Shown piece after piece: positions 8,799 to 17,046 of a DNA stretch of 64,000 nucleotides (its first letter is position 1; each line of letters begins with the position of its first letter). The notes under the pieces are model-generated. The model was given only the letters and a program-made list of their open reading frames with translations. It did not search any database and had not been told where the DNA came from. The stretch is taken from the NCBI GenBank assembly GCA_024280015.1, contig JAJRQY010000069.1, positions 1-64,000 of the forward strand, written 5' to 3'. A program made the position numbers and the translations under genes. This DNA is from Actinomycetes bacterium. GTDB lineage: Bacteria > Actinomycetota > Acidimicrobiia > Acidimicrobiales > SZUA-35.

Positions 8799-8894
8799 CT
8801 AGCTGCCGGGGACGAGGAGGAACAACTGCAAGGCTCCCGCAATCAGGATCGCCAGGAGCAGGATGACCATGATGGCCACGGTTCGGGCTCTCAT
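8799..8894 (-). CDS. 31-residue single-pass membrane micro-protein
   Basis: Too short for the ORF track. The minus strand reads MRARTVAIMVILLLAILIAG and continues for 11 hydrophobic residues to a TAG. The profile is a basic N-terminus then one transmembrane helix. Its ATG shares one base with the TAA of the SAM hydrolase gene (TAATG), the standard translational-coupling arrangement in this genome. Arg-Arg at the front predicts the N-terminus is cytoplasmic. No family is recognised. The support is overlap and clean hydrophobicity only. Confidence 0.55.
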   Translation of the reverse strand: MRARTVAIMVILLLAILIAGALQLFLLVPGS

Positions 8895-9817
8895 TACTGT
8901 CCACCTTCCAACAGCTCGGGATTGACAGGTGGGATCGTTGTTGGTTTGGTTTGGATGCTCACTGGGGATGGCGCCCCCTGCGGACCATCGGCTTCTCGAA
9001 GGGTGAGTTGTGATCCTTCTTGAGCGGCAAGTTCCATGGCAGCTGAACCTTGGTCGACGGCGAGGGCGACAAGCCCATAGGAGTCAATGATGACACCGAC
9101 CGAGCCGGTTCCAATATCGGCAAAGCTGACGACTCGCTTTGCCGTCCTCGTAGCTCGTCCTCCTTCTACCTGGATGAACTCACCCCAAACCTCAATGTCT
9201 TCCGGGTCGACATTGAGTTGCAGGTTTCCGAACCGATCAACCCACAACACCTCTGCGGTGATTGAGCCGTCATCGGCAACCTGGCTGACCGGCAGAATCC
9301 CCGGGACCAGTCCGGCGGGGTCCATCTGGGTTCCAAGTTCGGCAAAGGGCACCCCACTACACAGGTGGGCGGCGACAGGGGCGAAGACGTCTCGTCCATC
9401 AAAGGTCGGACCGGGAGCAGCCAGGTGGTAGTCGGTATTGTCCAGAATCACCGCACCGGTCGCTCCTCCAACCAGTGACACGGCGGGAGCGAACAAGCCA
9501 TTGTCGGGACCGATCAGATAGGCCGCGCCGTCGGCAACCTCGATGGCGACCGCCTTGCGGTTGGTGGCTACTCCAGGATCAACCACACCCAAGACGACTC
9601 CGGGTGCCATGTATTGCACGGCCCGGGCTAGAGCGAGGCCGCCGGCACGGATGTCATGAGGCTCAATGTCGTGACTGATGTCGATGACGGCGATGTCGGG
9701 CGCGATGGTGCGAATCACCGACTTGACCACCCCAACAAATTCGTCCTTCAACCCATAGTCGGTGAGAAAGGAGATGGTCGAAAGCTTCGGCTTCATGGCA
9801 AGATCAGGCTTCGTCAT
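8894..9817 (-). CDS. SAM hydrolase / S-adenosyl-L-methionine hydroxide adenosyltransferase family
   Basis: Cytoplasmic enzyme of the DUF62 family, which hydrolyses S-adenosylmethionine to adenosine and methionine and is related to fluorinases. It is 307 residues long. Clear motifs: ISFLTDYGLKDEFVG near residue 14 (catalytic Asp), HDIEPHDI, VVDPGV, IGPDNGLF, FDGRDVFAPVA and a C-terminal barrel starting WVDRFGNLQLN. The C-terminal 30 residues are a Pro-rich tail. It overlaps proC by ATGA, so the two are coupled. Confidence 0.92.
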   Translation of the reverse strand: MTKPDLAMKPKLSTISFLTDYGLKDEFVGVVKSVIRTIAPDIAVIDISHDIEPHDIRAGGLALARAVQYMAPGVVLGVVDPGVATNRKAVAIEVADGAAYLIGPDNGLFAPAVSLVGGATGAVILDNTDYHLAAPGPTFDGRDVFAPVAAHLCSGVPFAELGTQMDPAGLVPGILPVSQVADDGSITAEVLWVDRFGNLQLNVDPEDIEVWGEFIQVEGGRATRTAKRVVSFADIGTGSVGVIIDSYGLVALAVDQGSAAMELAAQEGSQLTLREADGPQGAPSPVSIQTKPTTIPPVNPELLEGGQ

Positions 9818-10608
9818 GAATTGGTGACTGCTCCAAGTTCACGAGACCGACTGGCGGCCGCCACCACCGCATCGATGAGTGCTCCTCTGACTCCTTGCTG
9901 CTCAAGCACCCGCAGTCCGGCCGCCGTTGTCCCCGCTGGGGTCGTCACTCCCGCCCGCAAAGCTCCCGGCTCTTCTCCGGTTTGTTGCAACATGGCCGCT
10001 GCTCCGGCCATGGTTTGATGAGCCAACGTCTTGGCGATCGGTCGAGGCAAGCCCGCAGTAACGCCAGCATCGGTGAGGGCCTCAGCAATCAGGAAGAAGT
10101 AGGCCGGGCCCGATCCGGACAGTCCAGTAACCGCATCCAGCTGGGGTTCGGTGACAAGTACCGCCTCACCGACTGCGGACAAGAACGACAGCGCCCATTC
10201 CAGGTCAGCTTCGCCGGTTGAGCTGCCGCCAGCGGCGGCCGAAGCACCAACCCCGACCAGTGAGGGCGTGTTAGGCATGATCCGGACAACGGGCGTGCTG
10301 GCCGGAACAACAGCCTCAATACTGCCAATGGTAATTCCTGCGGCAACCGAGGCAACCCGCGTCGGAGCTTCAAGCGCAGCGGCCGCAGCCAGAAGGTGAT
10401 GAGGTTTGGTGGCCAGCACGGTGTCAACCCCAGCTTGGGGCGAGTCAAGGACCACTAGTCCGGGAAAGAGTTCGCCCAGGGCTTGTCGTTGTTTTGGGTC
10501 GAGGTCAACAACGGCCAGATCTTCGGGTTGAGCCCAGCCCGAGGCAATCATGCCCCCTAGGAGAGCTTGTCCCATCTTGCCGCCGCCAACCATTTGCAGC
10601 TTTGTCAT
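9814..10608 (-). CDS. proC: pyrroline-5-carboxylate reductase
   Basis: Last step of proline synthesis: NADPH-dependent reduction of pyrroline-5-carboxylate. With the ATG at 10608 it has 264 residues, the normal size, and begins with the dinucleotide motif MVGGGKMGQALLGGMI. VVRIMPNTPSLVG and VTGLSGSGPAYFFLIAEALTDAGV are the family signatures. The track start at 10731 would add 41 residues before the Rossmann fold that are not part of the family. It is in a minus-strand run behind mshA and the YbjN-like gene. Confidence 0.96.
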   Translation of the reverse strand: MTKLQMVGGGKMGQALLGGMIASGWAQPEDLAVVDLDPKQRQALGELFPGLVVLDSPQAGVDTVLATKPHHLLAAAAALEAPTRVASVAAGITIGSIEAVVPASTPVVRIMPNTPSLVGVGASAAAGGSSTGEADLEWALSFLSAVGEAVLVTEPQLDAVTGLSGSGPAYFFLIAEALTDAGVTAGLPRPIAKTLAHQTMAGAAAMLQQTGEEPGALRAGVTTPAGTTAAGLRVLEQQGVRGALIDAVVAAASRSRELGAVTNS

Positions 10609-10736
10609 GGTCACCAAGCTACAGCTGCAAGGGTCAATTGGAGCGGAGTCGCTAGGGCTTCCCCGACCCCTGTGCAACACCGCTCCAACCAACGATGTTG
10701 ACAACTCTAGGTCGCCATAAACGTATTCCAACGTTG

Positions 10737-11198
10737 TTAAGTGAATTTAGACGCAAAACCTATTTGCAGCGCCGGACGGAAGAACTGTTCGACCCAGACA
10801 TAGACGGATCCGAGAACTCGATCCAGTTCATCCTCAGTCTCGATGAGTGAGTTGTCCAAGTGCCCTTCAAGGAAGATGCCATCCTCGGCCCCGACGGAAA
10901 ACTTGGCTCCGTACATCTTGTGGTTCCGCCTCAGAAGGTGAGCAAAGAACTCTGCTTCGTTCTCGATTGGCCAAGGCATGACATAGCACTCGAAGTACAG
11001 GCTTCGTTGACCCAGCTCAAAACGGACAGTACTGAAGTCCTTCTCTTCACCGGCGAGGCGTACAAACCAACGGCGATTGCCTGGAGTATCCCGCTCGACG
11101 GAGGCAACAGCAGGGTTCGTTTCCAACTGTTCATCCAGCCAATGATCGAGCACAGCCTCGAGCCGGGCCAGATCCTCTGAACTCTGCAGACCGGGCAT
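10737..11198 (-). CDS. YbjN-like (type III secretion chaperone fold) protein
   Basis: Cytoplasmic protein of 153 residues. Features: a helical N-terminus, then beta strands with LYFECYVMPWPIENEAEFFAHLLRRN and a C-terminal helix around LDRVLGSVYVWVEQFF, as in actinobacterial YbjN-domain proteins. The same neighbour of mshA occurs in Mycobacterium (Rv0486-Rv0487), which supports the call. Function is not established; the fold suggests protein binding. It starts 12 nt behind mshA, so is almost certainly co-transcribed with it. Confidence 0.85.
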   Translation of the reverse strand: MPGLQSSEDLARLEAVLDHWLDEQLETNPAVASVERDTPGNRRWFVRLAGEEKDFSTVRFELGQRSLYFECYVMPWPIENEAEFFAHLLRRNHKMYGAKFSVGAEDGIFLEGHLDNSLIETEDELDRVLGSVYVWVEQFFRPALQIGFASKFT

Positions 11199-11210
11199 CC
11201 TGCGGTTCTC

Positions 11211-12455
11211 CTACTCGCCGCAGGGGGCCAGAGTCTTGACTGTTACTTCACCGTAGATCTCGCGCAGTCGAGCGGCTGATGTGCTCCAGGTGTACTCGCG
11301 AGCGCCGGCCGCGGCAGAAACCGAGAGGCGACGAGCCCAAACCGGGTCACCAAGGATGAGATCAACCCATTGGGCGTAGACGGCAGGATCACGCGAATCG
11401 ACCAGATAGCCCGTGGTGCCGTGCTTGACCAGGGTCAACAAGCCCCCAACGGCGGAGGCAACAACCGGCGTTCCACAGGCAGCAGCTTCCAACGCAACCA
11501 AGCCAAAGGACTCAGAACGGCTGGGCACCAGGCACACGTCGGCGGCCCGATAGTAGGTGGAGAGCAGGTGGTGGGGTTGGGGCGGAACAAAGCGAACCCG
11601 ATCACTCAGGCCCAGATCAACAACCAGCTGTCGGATGCGTTCGACCTCATCGCTTCCACCTGCACCACTGGCATCACCAACGATCCAGAGCTTGGCGTCT
11701 TCCCGTTCCAGTTGAGCCAGGCTTTCAATCGCGACGCCAACACCTTTCAGAGGTTGGATCCGACCAACAAACAGCAGTAGCGGTGAATCGTCAGCTTCCA
11801 GGGCCCAGCGCGCTCCGGCTTGGCTGCCGGGCGAGAAGAAGGCTTGGTCAACACCAGGGGGAACGATCTCGACCCGGTCACGATCTACCTCATAGAAGTA
11901 GGCAAGCTGTTCGGCTTCGGGATGACAGTTGGCCAACACCACATCGGCGCAGTGCATCACATCGGCTTCGGCCAGGGCTCGCCGCTCCGGCTCAGGGTCA
12001 CCACTCACGGCCTTGACCCGAGCGAGGGTATGGAAGGTGGTGACTAAAGGCAAGCTCAACTTGCGTTTCACGATCTGACCAGCAACTCCCGACAGCCAAT
12101 AGTTGGCGTGGATCACGTCTGGCTCGAAGTCAATCAAATCATCAATGACACCCAAAGCGAACTCTTCTACCAGTCCCTCCAGTTGTTCCTTGGTGGCCTC
12201 GGGGGGCCCGGCGTCAATGTGGACAACATCGAAACCTGGTTCAACCTGCACTCGGCGAGGTAGGTCCTTGTCCCAACGACGAACATAGACACGACAGACC
12301 ACTCCGGCCTGGGCAAGGGCCGAAACAAGCTCGCGGACATAGACGTTCATACCGCCACCATCGCCTGTGCCCGGTTGGGCCAGAGGAGAGGTGTGTAAGG
12401 AGAGAACGGCGACCCGACGCACGAAGGGTTTCAACGTCTCACAACCTGGTTCCAT
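11211..12455 (-). CDS. mshA: D-inositol-3-phosphate glycosyltransferase (mycothiol synthesis)
   Basis: Transfers GlcNAc from UDP-GlcNAc to inositol-3-phosphate, the first step of mycothiol synthesis. It is a 414-residue GT-B, GT4-family protein. LSLHTSPLAQPGTGDGGGMNVYV at the N-terminus, HANYWLSG, and TTFHTLARVK are characteristic of MshA. The C-terminal donor domain has FVGRIQPLKG and the EX7E motif within SRSESFGLVALEAAACGTPVVAS. The operon partner YbjN supports MshA over sucrose-phosphate synthase relatives. The cell therefore probably uses mycothiol as its low-molecular-weight thiol. Confidence 0.93.
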   Translation of the reverse strand: MEPGCETLKPFVRRVAVLSLHTSPLAQPGTGDGGGMNVYVRELVSALAQAGVVCRVYVRRWDKDLPRRVQVEPGFDVVHIDAGPPEATKEQLEGLVEEFALGVIDDLIDFEPDVIHANYWLSGVAGQIVKRKLSLPLVTTFHTLARVKAVSGDPEPERRALAEADVMHCADVVLANCHPEAEQLAYFYEVDRDRVEIVPPGVDQAFFSPGSQAGARWALEADDSPLLLFVGRIQPLKGVGVAIESLAQLEREDAKLWIVGDASGAGGSDEVERIRQLVVDLGLSDRVRFVPPQPHHLLSTYYRAADVCLVPSRSESFGLVALEAAACGTPVVASAVGGLLTLVKHGTTGYLVDSRDPAVYAQWVDLILGDPVWARRLSVSAAAGAREYTWSTSAARLREIYGEVTVKTLAPCGE

Positions 12456-12476
12456 TCCCTCATGAAGCCATCAGAC

Positions 12477-13013
12477 TCATTTCAGGACGGAGTCAATCGA
12501 CACTTCGCCGTCGCGGTAGCGGCGACCGATCTCCGCTTGGATGGCGTCAATTCGCTCGTGGAGCTGGCGACGAACACCAGAAAGTTCGGCTTCGATGTCA
12601 CCAATTCTCTCAAAGACCATGCGGAGCGAGCCATCGTCCAGCTTGTCGACGCCGGAGAGATCGCCGGGCGAAACAACCTTGTCCAACCGCTCAACCAGAG
12701 ACAGGGCGATTGGCCCCGGCTCATTAATGACAACGGCCCGGCCACTTGCGCCTCCGGAACTATCGCCACTCAGAATTTCGGGGAGATTGAAGAGGAGGCC
12801 AGGAACATCGGCTTCGCCCTCGGCCTTACCAGCCCGGCGCTGCAGCTCGTGACCAACAATGTCCAGACGGCCCTGAGAAATCCGCCGAACCAGCGACACA
12901 TCGTTCTCGGCCTGAGCGGCAGCAACCCGAGCCGACCTCAGATCGGGAAGAGACCGGTCAGTGATATCGGTAAGGGTGTCGTCATTGAGGAGATTGTCCA
13001 GCTGTTCGTTCAC
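12477..13013 (-). CDS. RsiG-like protein with two c-di-GMP signature motifs
   Basis: Probable c-di-GMP-responsive anti-sigma-type regulator. In Streptomyces, RsiG binds WhiG sigma factor when loaded with c-di-GMP through two copies of E(X)3S(X)2R(X)3Q(X)3D. Here motif 1 matches exactly (ENDVSLVRRISQGRLD, residues 36-51). Motif 2 matches except Q to H (EAELSGVRRQLHERID, 141-156). Each lies in a long helical stretch, with a linker between. I chose the GTG at 13013 (178 residues), since the track start reads into the upstream gene; the start is uncertain. It sits between the CdsA-like gene and mshA. No sigma factor lies in the window. Confidence 0.75.
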   Translation of the reverse strand: MNEQLDNLLNDDTLTDITDRSLPDLRSARVAAAQAENDVSLVRRISQGRLDIVGHELQRRAGKAEGEADVPGLLFNLPEILSGDSSGGASGRAVVINEPGPIALSLVERLDKVVSPGDLSGVDKLDDGSLRMVFERIGDIEAELSGVRRQLHERIDAIQAEIGRRYRDGEVSIDSVLK

Positions 13014-13072
13014 GTCGAACAGGCTACCGCCAGACTGCTGCCAGGCCCAGTTGGAGGCCGGATCGGCCCTGA

Positions 13073-13981
13073 CTACAGCAACAACAACCAGAGAGGTCCA
13101 GCGATGAGCAGTGAGTCCAGGCGCCGCAATCCGGGTGCCCACGAGTCGCCACGGGGCAGGATGGCCGAGCCAAGAATCTGTCCCAGAGGACAGCAGATGG
13201 CCGTAAGAACAGCGAACAAGACCGCCCGTGGGCCATCGAAGGGGGAAGGTTGGGTGATGGCCAGGGCCGCTCCAGCAACCGCCAAAACAGCAATGCCGGC
13301 AATCGGTCCCTCAATGGCGTTTGCCGATCCTGTTCCAACCAGGTAGTCGCCAACTTCATAGGCGCTAACCAGAATCACCAAGGCAATAGCAGCCCCAACA
13401 CCCCGACCGGTCAACGCCACTAATGACCCGGCGGCGAGCCCAGCGGGAATAGAGGACCGGATCAAGATGCCGGTGAAGTCCAGCAGGGCTGCTTGTTGCG
13501 ACTTGGGACGGTTCTGAAGGCGCGGGGATGCCGCGTTCCCAGTCCCCGCTCCCGCAGAGTTCGCTCCTGAAACGTGGTGATCAACCCCAGACAATGAATA
13601 GGCAAAGGCAGCAAAACTCAGGATCACACAAGCCAAGCCAAGCCCGAAGGTCCCGGCCAGTCCCGACAAGGCCGTCAGTGCGCCAAATCCGGCGGCGACC
13701 CTGCGGTCAGAGGGAGCATGGAAAGCCCAAGCGTGCCCGGTCTGCAGACCAGCGATGCCGGCAACAACAACGGCAACACCCGCGACCGCCCATTGGGAGA
13801 GCACGATGGCCAAGACAACGGCGACAAACCACAAGACGCTCAGGGAGATCGTTGGTCGATCAGTTCGATAGGGAACGGCGTAGCGTTCGTTCTTCCAGCG
13901 CTGCTCACGAGCCTTGTTGCGATTCTGCATCGCCGCTGTTCGACGTTCCTTAGCCGTCGCCCTCATCGTTAGTTCGGGCAT
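13073..13981 (-). CDS. degenerate CdsA-like integral membrane protein
   Basis: Membrane protein of 302 residues: a basic N-terminus of about 45 residues, then about 7-8 hydrophobic helices. The C-terminal half resembles phosphatidate cytidylyltransferase: a GDYLVG element and, at the end, LGQILGSAILPRGDSW followed by GLRRLDSLLIAGPLW, which aligns with the CdsA signature. The KR-x4-KD part and the HGG of the signature are missing, and the Asp of the GD pair is Gln. Enzymatic activity is therefore doubtful. A true CdsA should exist elsewhere. A scaffold or lipid-binding role is conceivable but unproven. Confidence 0.55.
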   Translation of the reverse strand: MPELTMRATAKERRTAAMQNRNKAREQRWKNERYAVPYRTDRPTISLSVLWFVAVVLAIVLSQWAVAGVAVVVAGIAGLQTGHAWAFHAPSDRRVAAGFGALTALSGLAGTFGLGLACVILSFAAFAYSLSGVDHHVSGANSAGAGTGNAASPRLQNRPKSQQAALLDFTGILIRSSIPAGLAAGSLVALTGRGVGAAIALVILVSAYEVGDYLVGTGSANAIEGPIAGIAVLAVAGAALAITQPSPFDGPRAVLFAVLTAICCPLGQILGSAILPRGDSWAPGLRRLDSLLIAGPLWLLLL

Positions 13982-14004
13982 AGGTTTGCCTCGCTACTCC
14001 TGGC

Positions 14005-14038
14005 CTCGCTGTTCTTGATCTCGCTGTTCTTGATCTCG
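14005..14038. repeat. 15-bp tandem repeat in leader of the CdsA-like gene
   Basis: CTCGCTGTTCTTGAT occurs twice in direct contact (14005-14019, 14020-14034), with the first four bases of a third copy. It lies between the moaD-like stop and the start of the CdsA-like gene. The reading frame of that gene is closed by a stop upstream of its ATG, so the repeat is probably untranslated. Confidence 0.6.
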
Positions 14039-14053
14039 TCGGCAATCATCGGA

Positions 14054-14290
14054 CTATCCACCAGAGACCGGGGGAAGGACCGCGACTTCGTCGGAGTCAG
14101 TCACAGGGTCGGTGAGTTCGGCTTGCACCCCATTAAGCCAAACGTTGGACCCGGCGAGCACCGCGGCAAAATCCGCACCGAACTGCTCTTGAGCCGCGGC
14201 AAGAACCTCGGCCACTGTTGCTCCCGGAATCTCCGTTGATCGGGTACCAGCGGCTTCTCTGGCTTGGGCGAAGAGGCGAAGGGTTGCCAT
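14054..14290 (-). CDS. MoaD/ThiS-family sulfur-carrier protein
   Basis: Ubiquitin-like small protein of 78 residues ending in the required Gly-Gly (PPVSGG), which is adenylated and thiocarboxylated to carry sulfur. WLNG near residue 52 and DEVAVLPPVSGG are typical of MoaD more than ThiS. No moaE, moeB or thi genes are nearby, so assignment to molybdopterin synthesis, thiamine or another pathway is open. It is the first gene of the minus-strand run, 72 nt before the CdsA-like gene. Confidence 0.88.
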   Translation of the reverse strand: MATLRLFAQAREAAGTRSTEIPGATVAEVLAAAQEQFGADFAAVLAGSNVWLNGVQAELTDPVTDSDEVAVLPPVSGG

Positions 14291-14410
14291 GATCGTTGAT
14301 TCTAGATCCCGAGAGCTTCCTCGCCACTAGGAAGCCTGACTGGAGCTTCTGGTCACAGCTGGCAGCTACGGCAAAGGATCAACCAGTACTCCCTAGGGTC
14401 AGCAGCCACG

Positions 14411-14432
14411 GGCGTGAGGTCGGCGTGAGGTC
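14411..14432. repeat. 11-bp tandem repeat upstream of phosphatase gene
   Basis: GGCGTGAGGTC is present twice in tandem, ending 11 bp before the ATG at 14444. Each copy contains GTGAGG, and the following CTAAGG may act as the ribosome site. It may be no more than slipped-strand duplication in the leader. Confidence 0.45.
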
Positions 14433-14443
14433 GGCCTAAGGTC

Positions 14444-15061
14444 ATGGGAGTGACCACCCTGCTTCTGACTCGCCATGGCCAATCAACCTGGAATGCCGAG
14501 CGGCGCTGGCAAGGCCAAGCCAACCCACCGCTTTCTGCTCTTGGTCGAGATCAGGCGTACTTCGCCTCACGTCGAGTTGGTGCCGTTGACCTTGTTGCGT
14601 CTTCCCCCCAGCTTCGAGCCCTGGAAACCGCGACCATCATCGCCACCCAGCTAGGCCTCGAACCGGTGATCGTGGTTGAAGACTTGAAGGAACGCTCGGC
14701 CGGACCATGGTCAGGTCTCACCCGCGAAGAAATTGAACAAGAATGGCCAGGGTGGGTCGAATCAGGTGAGCGGCCCGAGGGATACGAGCTGGATGAACCC
14801 CTCTTCGCCCGAGTGGACCAGGCCCTTCGAAGCCTGGTCAGCGAGTACCCAGTGGAATCAATGCTGGTGCTATCTCATGGCGGAGTGATCACCACAGTTG
14901 AATCCAAGCTCGGTCGACAAGACGGCCGAGTGCCCAACCTTTCGGGACGGGTCATTCAGACCAACAACCAATCCCCAGGACAGATTGGCTGGTCTCTTGG
15001 GGAACAGATCCGATTACTGGATGATGACCTGTCAACCGGCGGCGACGGGATTCGGGTTTGA
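14444..15061 (+). CDS. histidine phosphatase superfamily protein (phosphoglycerate-mutase-like)
   Basis: Cytoplasmic phosphatase of 205 residues. The catalytic LTRHGQSTWN at residues 8-17 holds the nucleophilic His; LVLSHGGVI near 142 supplies the second His; Arg and Glu (LKERSAGPWSG) complete the pocket. Length and motif fit cobC/GpmB-type phosphatases rather than true phosphoglycerate mutase. The substrate is unknown. Its TGA overlaps the TTG start of the following metallopeptidase gene. Confidence 0.9.
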   Translation: MGVTTLLLTRHGQSTWNAERRWQGQANPPLSALGRDQAYFASRRVGAVDLVASSPQLRALETATIIATQLGLEPVIVVEDLKERSAGPWSGLTREEIEQEWPGWVESGERPEGYELDEPLFARVDQALRSLVSEYPVESMLVLSHGGVITTVESKLGRQDGRVPNLSGRVIQTNNQSPGQIGWSLGEQIRLLDDDLSTGGDGIRV

Positions 15062-15576
15062 CCAATGATGCGCAGGCAACTGAGGTCCAGCCTCTTGACG
15101 CGTTGACAGTTGAGGTCATCCGCAGCAAGCGCCGTAAGAAGTCCTCCCAGGCTCGCCTGGTTGAGAACCGCTTAGAGGTCCGCATTCCTTCTTGGTTTAG
15201 CGACAAGGAAGAGTCCGACACAGTCGAACACTTCGTCAAGAAATTCAAGCGGCGTCACACCTCGGCCACCGTTGACCTCAAAAAACGAGCCGCCTCACTC
15301 TGTCAAAGCTACGGCTATGCCCAGCCATCGTCGGTGCAATGGGTCACCAACCAACGTCATCGGTGGGGCTCTTGCACTCCAGAGCACGGCAGCATTCGTC
15401 TCTCAGACCGGCTGGCCGCCTACCCATCCTGGGTCGTTGACTATGTGCTCTGCCACGAGTTAGCACACCTCACCGAGCCGGGTCATGGACACGCTTTTTG
15501 GGCGCTAGTGAATCAGTACCCCTACACCGAGAGGGCCCGCGGGTTCCTGATCGCCAAGGGGATCGAGGGCGACTAG
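15058..15576 (+). CDS. YgjP-like M48-type zinc metallopeptidase domain protein
   Basis: Putative zinc-dependent peptidase of 172 residues (DUF45/YgjP). The motif CHELAHLTEPGHGHAFW carries HExxH at residues 133-137 and a downstream His as third ligand. WGSCTPEHGSIRLSDRL just before it is the family hallmark. No signal peptide, so probably cytoplasmic. It starts at TTG overlapping the phosphatase stop (TTGA), a coupled pair. Its TAG shares a CTAG with the stop of the convergent 91-residue gene. Confidence 0.88.
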   Translation: MTNDAQATEVQPLDALTVEVIRSKRRKKSSQARLVENRLEVRIPSWFSDKEESDTVEHFVKKFKRRHTSATVDLKKRAASLCQSYGYAQPSSVQWVTNQRHRWGSCTPEHGSIRLSDRLAAYPSWVVDYVLCHELAHLTEPGHGHAFWALVNQYPYTERARGFLIAKGIEGD

Positions 15577-15848
15577 GACGAGGCTTGTGTCTGGTCAAGC
15601 TCGGCCAGGGTCAGGTCAACCTGATCCAGCGACTCTGCCAACGAGTCAAGGTCAACCATGCTCGGCAATCTGACCAGAGCGGCCTCAGTGTTGTCGGTCG
15701 CCACTTCGACCTGGGCCGAGCCAGTCCCGGTCACCTCGACGTGTTCTGACCGGACCGGGTCAGCGCCTTCTGACCGGACCGGGTCAGCGCCTTCTGGCCG
15801 GCTGGGGTGATCTGTGTGGCTGGCGGGAAACTGCTCGTTCGAACTCAC
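15573..15848 (-). CDS. small acidic hypothetical protein with internal repeat
   Basis: A 91-residue protein of unknown function. The N-terminal half is polar with two copies of EGADPVRS encoded by a 24-bp DNA repeat. The C-terminal 35 residues are a predicted acidic helix (LDSLAESLDQVDLTLAELDQ). Such leucine/acid helices are common in actinobacterial regulators, but no family is clear. It overlaps the upstream lipoprotein gene by GTGA and is probably co-translated with it. Confidence 0.6.
   Translation of the reverse strand: MSSNEQFPASHTDHPSRPEGADPVRSEGADPVRSEHVEVTGTGSAQVEVATDNTEAALVRLPSMVDLDSLAESLDQVDLTLAELDQTQASS
15744..15801. repeat. 24-bp in-frame tandem repeat
   Basis: TTCTGACCGGACCGGGTCAGCGCC is present at 15744-15767 and 15768-15791, followed by a degenerate partial third copy. 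It lies within the 91-residue gene and keeps its frame. The unit includes the inverted repeat CTGACC/GGTCAG. Confidence 0.75.
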
Positions 15849-16924
15849 TGGTCAAGACTATCTCGACCAACAACCAGGCGTTGGCGAGCAAACGTCAGCG
15901 CCAATGGATCCGACACACCCAAGACCGAGGCAGGCTCACCACTTGAGGGGTCCAGAATCTCGACCCTTGATCCGTCTGGTCCCTTGCGAATGTAGGCCAG
16001 ACGTTGCCCGTCAAAAGACAAGTTGCTGATCTGTTCGCCAGCCTCGCCAACCTGCAGGTTGAAGAGTTCGGCTTCGCTGGCCAAGTCTCGGGCAATGATC
16101 CTGGTCAGGGCGACAACACCATCGCTGCGATAGGTCAGCTCGGTGTAGATCACCTTGCTTCGGTCCGGACTAAGAGCGACAGCCCCATAGGCCGGGCGTC
16201 GGGCGACAACACAAGCTGGTCGACCTGGCCCACCAAGATCAACCTTGGAACCAGCCGAATTGAAGAACAGGAGATCGCCGCAGCTCTCATCGGCGATCAC
16301 CACCGCATGCAGCCCGTTGCTAGCAGCCAGATCAAGCAAGGTCTGGCCTTCGTCCAGAGTGAGAAACTCGGCTCGTTCAAGATTGGGACTCAGGCTGACG
16401 GTGTCAACGCGGGTGCCCTCAACTGCGATCAGGGCATGAACGGCACCAGTCGCGTCCAAGAATCCGACATCAAGAAGCACTCCCCCGGCGTCATCAAGAA
16501 TGATGGCCTCATCACCCTGGGCACCCAGCCATTGGATCTGGCCCGCTCCTTGTTGGATGACTAGGCCGCCGAAGTAGTCATCTACCAGCTTGTTTACTGC
16601 GATGCTTCCAACCGGGTCCGCAAGTCCGACAATCCCAGATTCTTCATCGTGAACAACCACTCCAGAACTTGCCCCAATCACCACAGAAGGCACGTACCCC
16701 TCTGGTCTTGGCGGAGCGAAGTCTCGAATCGCTGGGGTGGCTTCAGCTCCGTCAGGTTGTTCCTCACCCTCCTCGCTCACCTGTCCCTGTGCTGTGGTCA
16801 CCGACAGACCCGGATCCGCACCCAATTCTGGTTCGCCGATCTCCGCACAAGCCGACAGGAACAAGCCGAGCACAAGTGCAGCAGCGAAAAATACTGTGGT
16901 TGGAGGACAAGAGCGACGATGCAT
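15845..16924 (-). CDS. lipoprotein with beta-propeller-like repeats
   Basis: Predicted secreted lipoprotein, about 359 residues. A signal peptide (TTVFFAAALVLGLFLSAC) with lipobox LSAC leads to a Pro/Glu-rich linker and then a region with repeated short beta elements ending in VALSPDRSKVIYT and LSFDGQRLAYIR, as in WD40/TolB-like propellers. The ORF-track start at 17122 cannot be right: it translates the antisense of tRNA-Lys. ATG 16924 (or 16942) gives a normal signal peptide. Function unknown. The 91-residue gene is coupled behind it. Confidence 0.72.
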   Translation of the reverse strand: MHRRSCPPTTVFFAAALVLGLFLSACAEIGEPELGADPGLSVTTAQGQVSEEGEEQPDGAEATPAIRDFAPPRPEGYVPSVVIGASSGVVVHDEESGIVGLADPVGSIAVNKLVDDYFGGLVIQQGAGQIQWLGAQGDEAIILDDAGGVLLDVGFLDATGAVHALIAVEGTRVDTVSLSPNLERAEFLTLDEGQTLLDLAASNGLHAVVIADESCGDLLFFNSAGSKVDLGGPGRPACVVARRPAYGAVALSPDRSKVIYTELTYRSDGVVALTRIIARDLASEAELFNLQVGEAGEQISNLSFDGQRLAYIRKGPDGSRVEILDPSSGEPASVLGVSDPLALTFARQRLVVGRDSLDQ

Positions 16925-17046
16925 TGTCCAACATGTTGCCATCGGTCGCTGCCTGAGAGGAGCCACTGGCACAAATCTCTTGCTCGCGGCGGCGCCTGCC
17001 AACCCGCTGGGGCGTCGCTTGCTGTTGTGGCCGATAGTCTCGTCTC

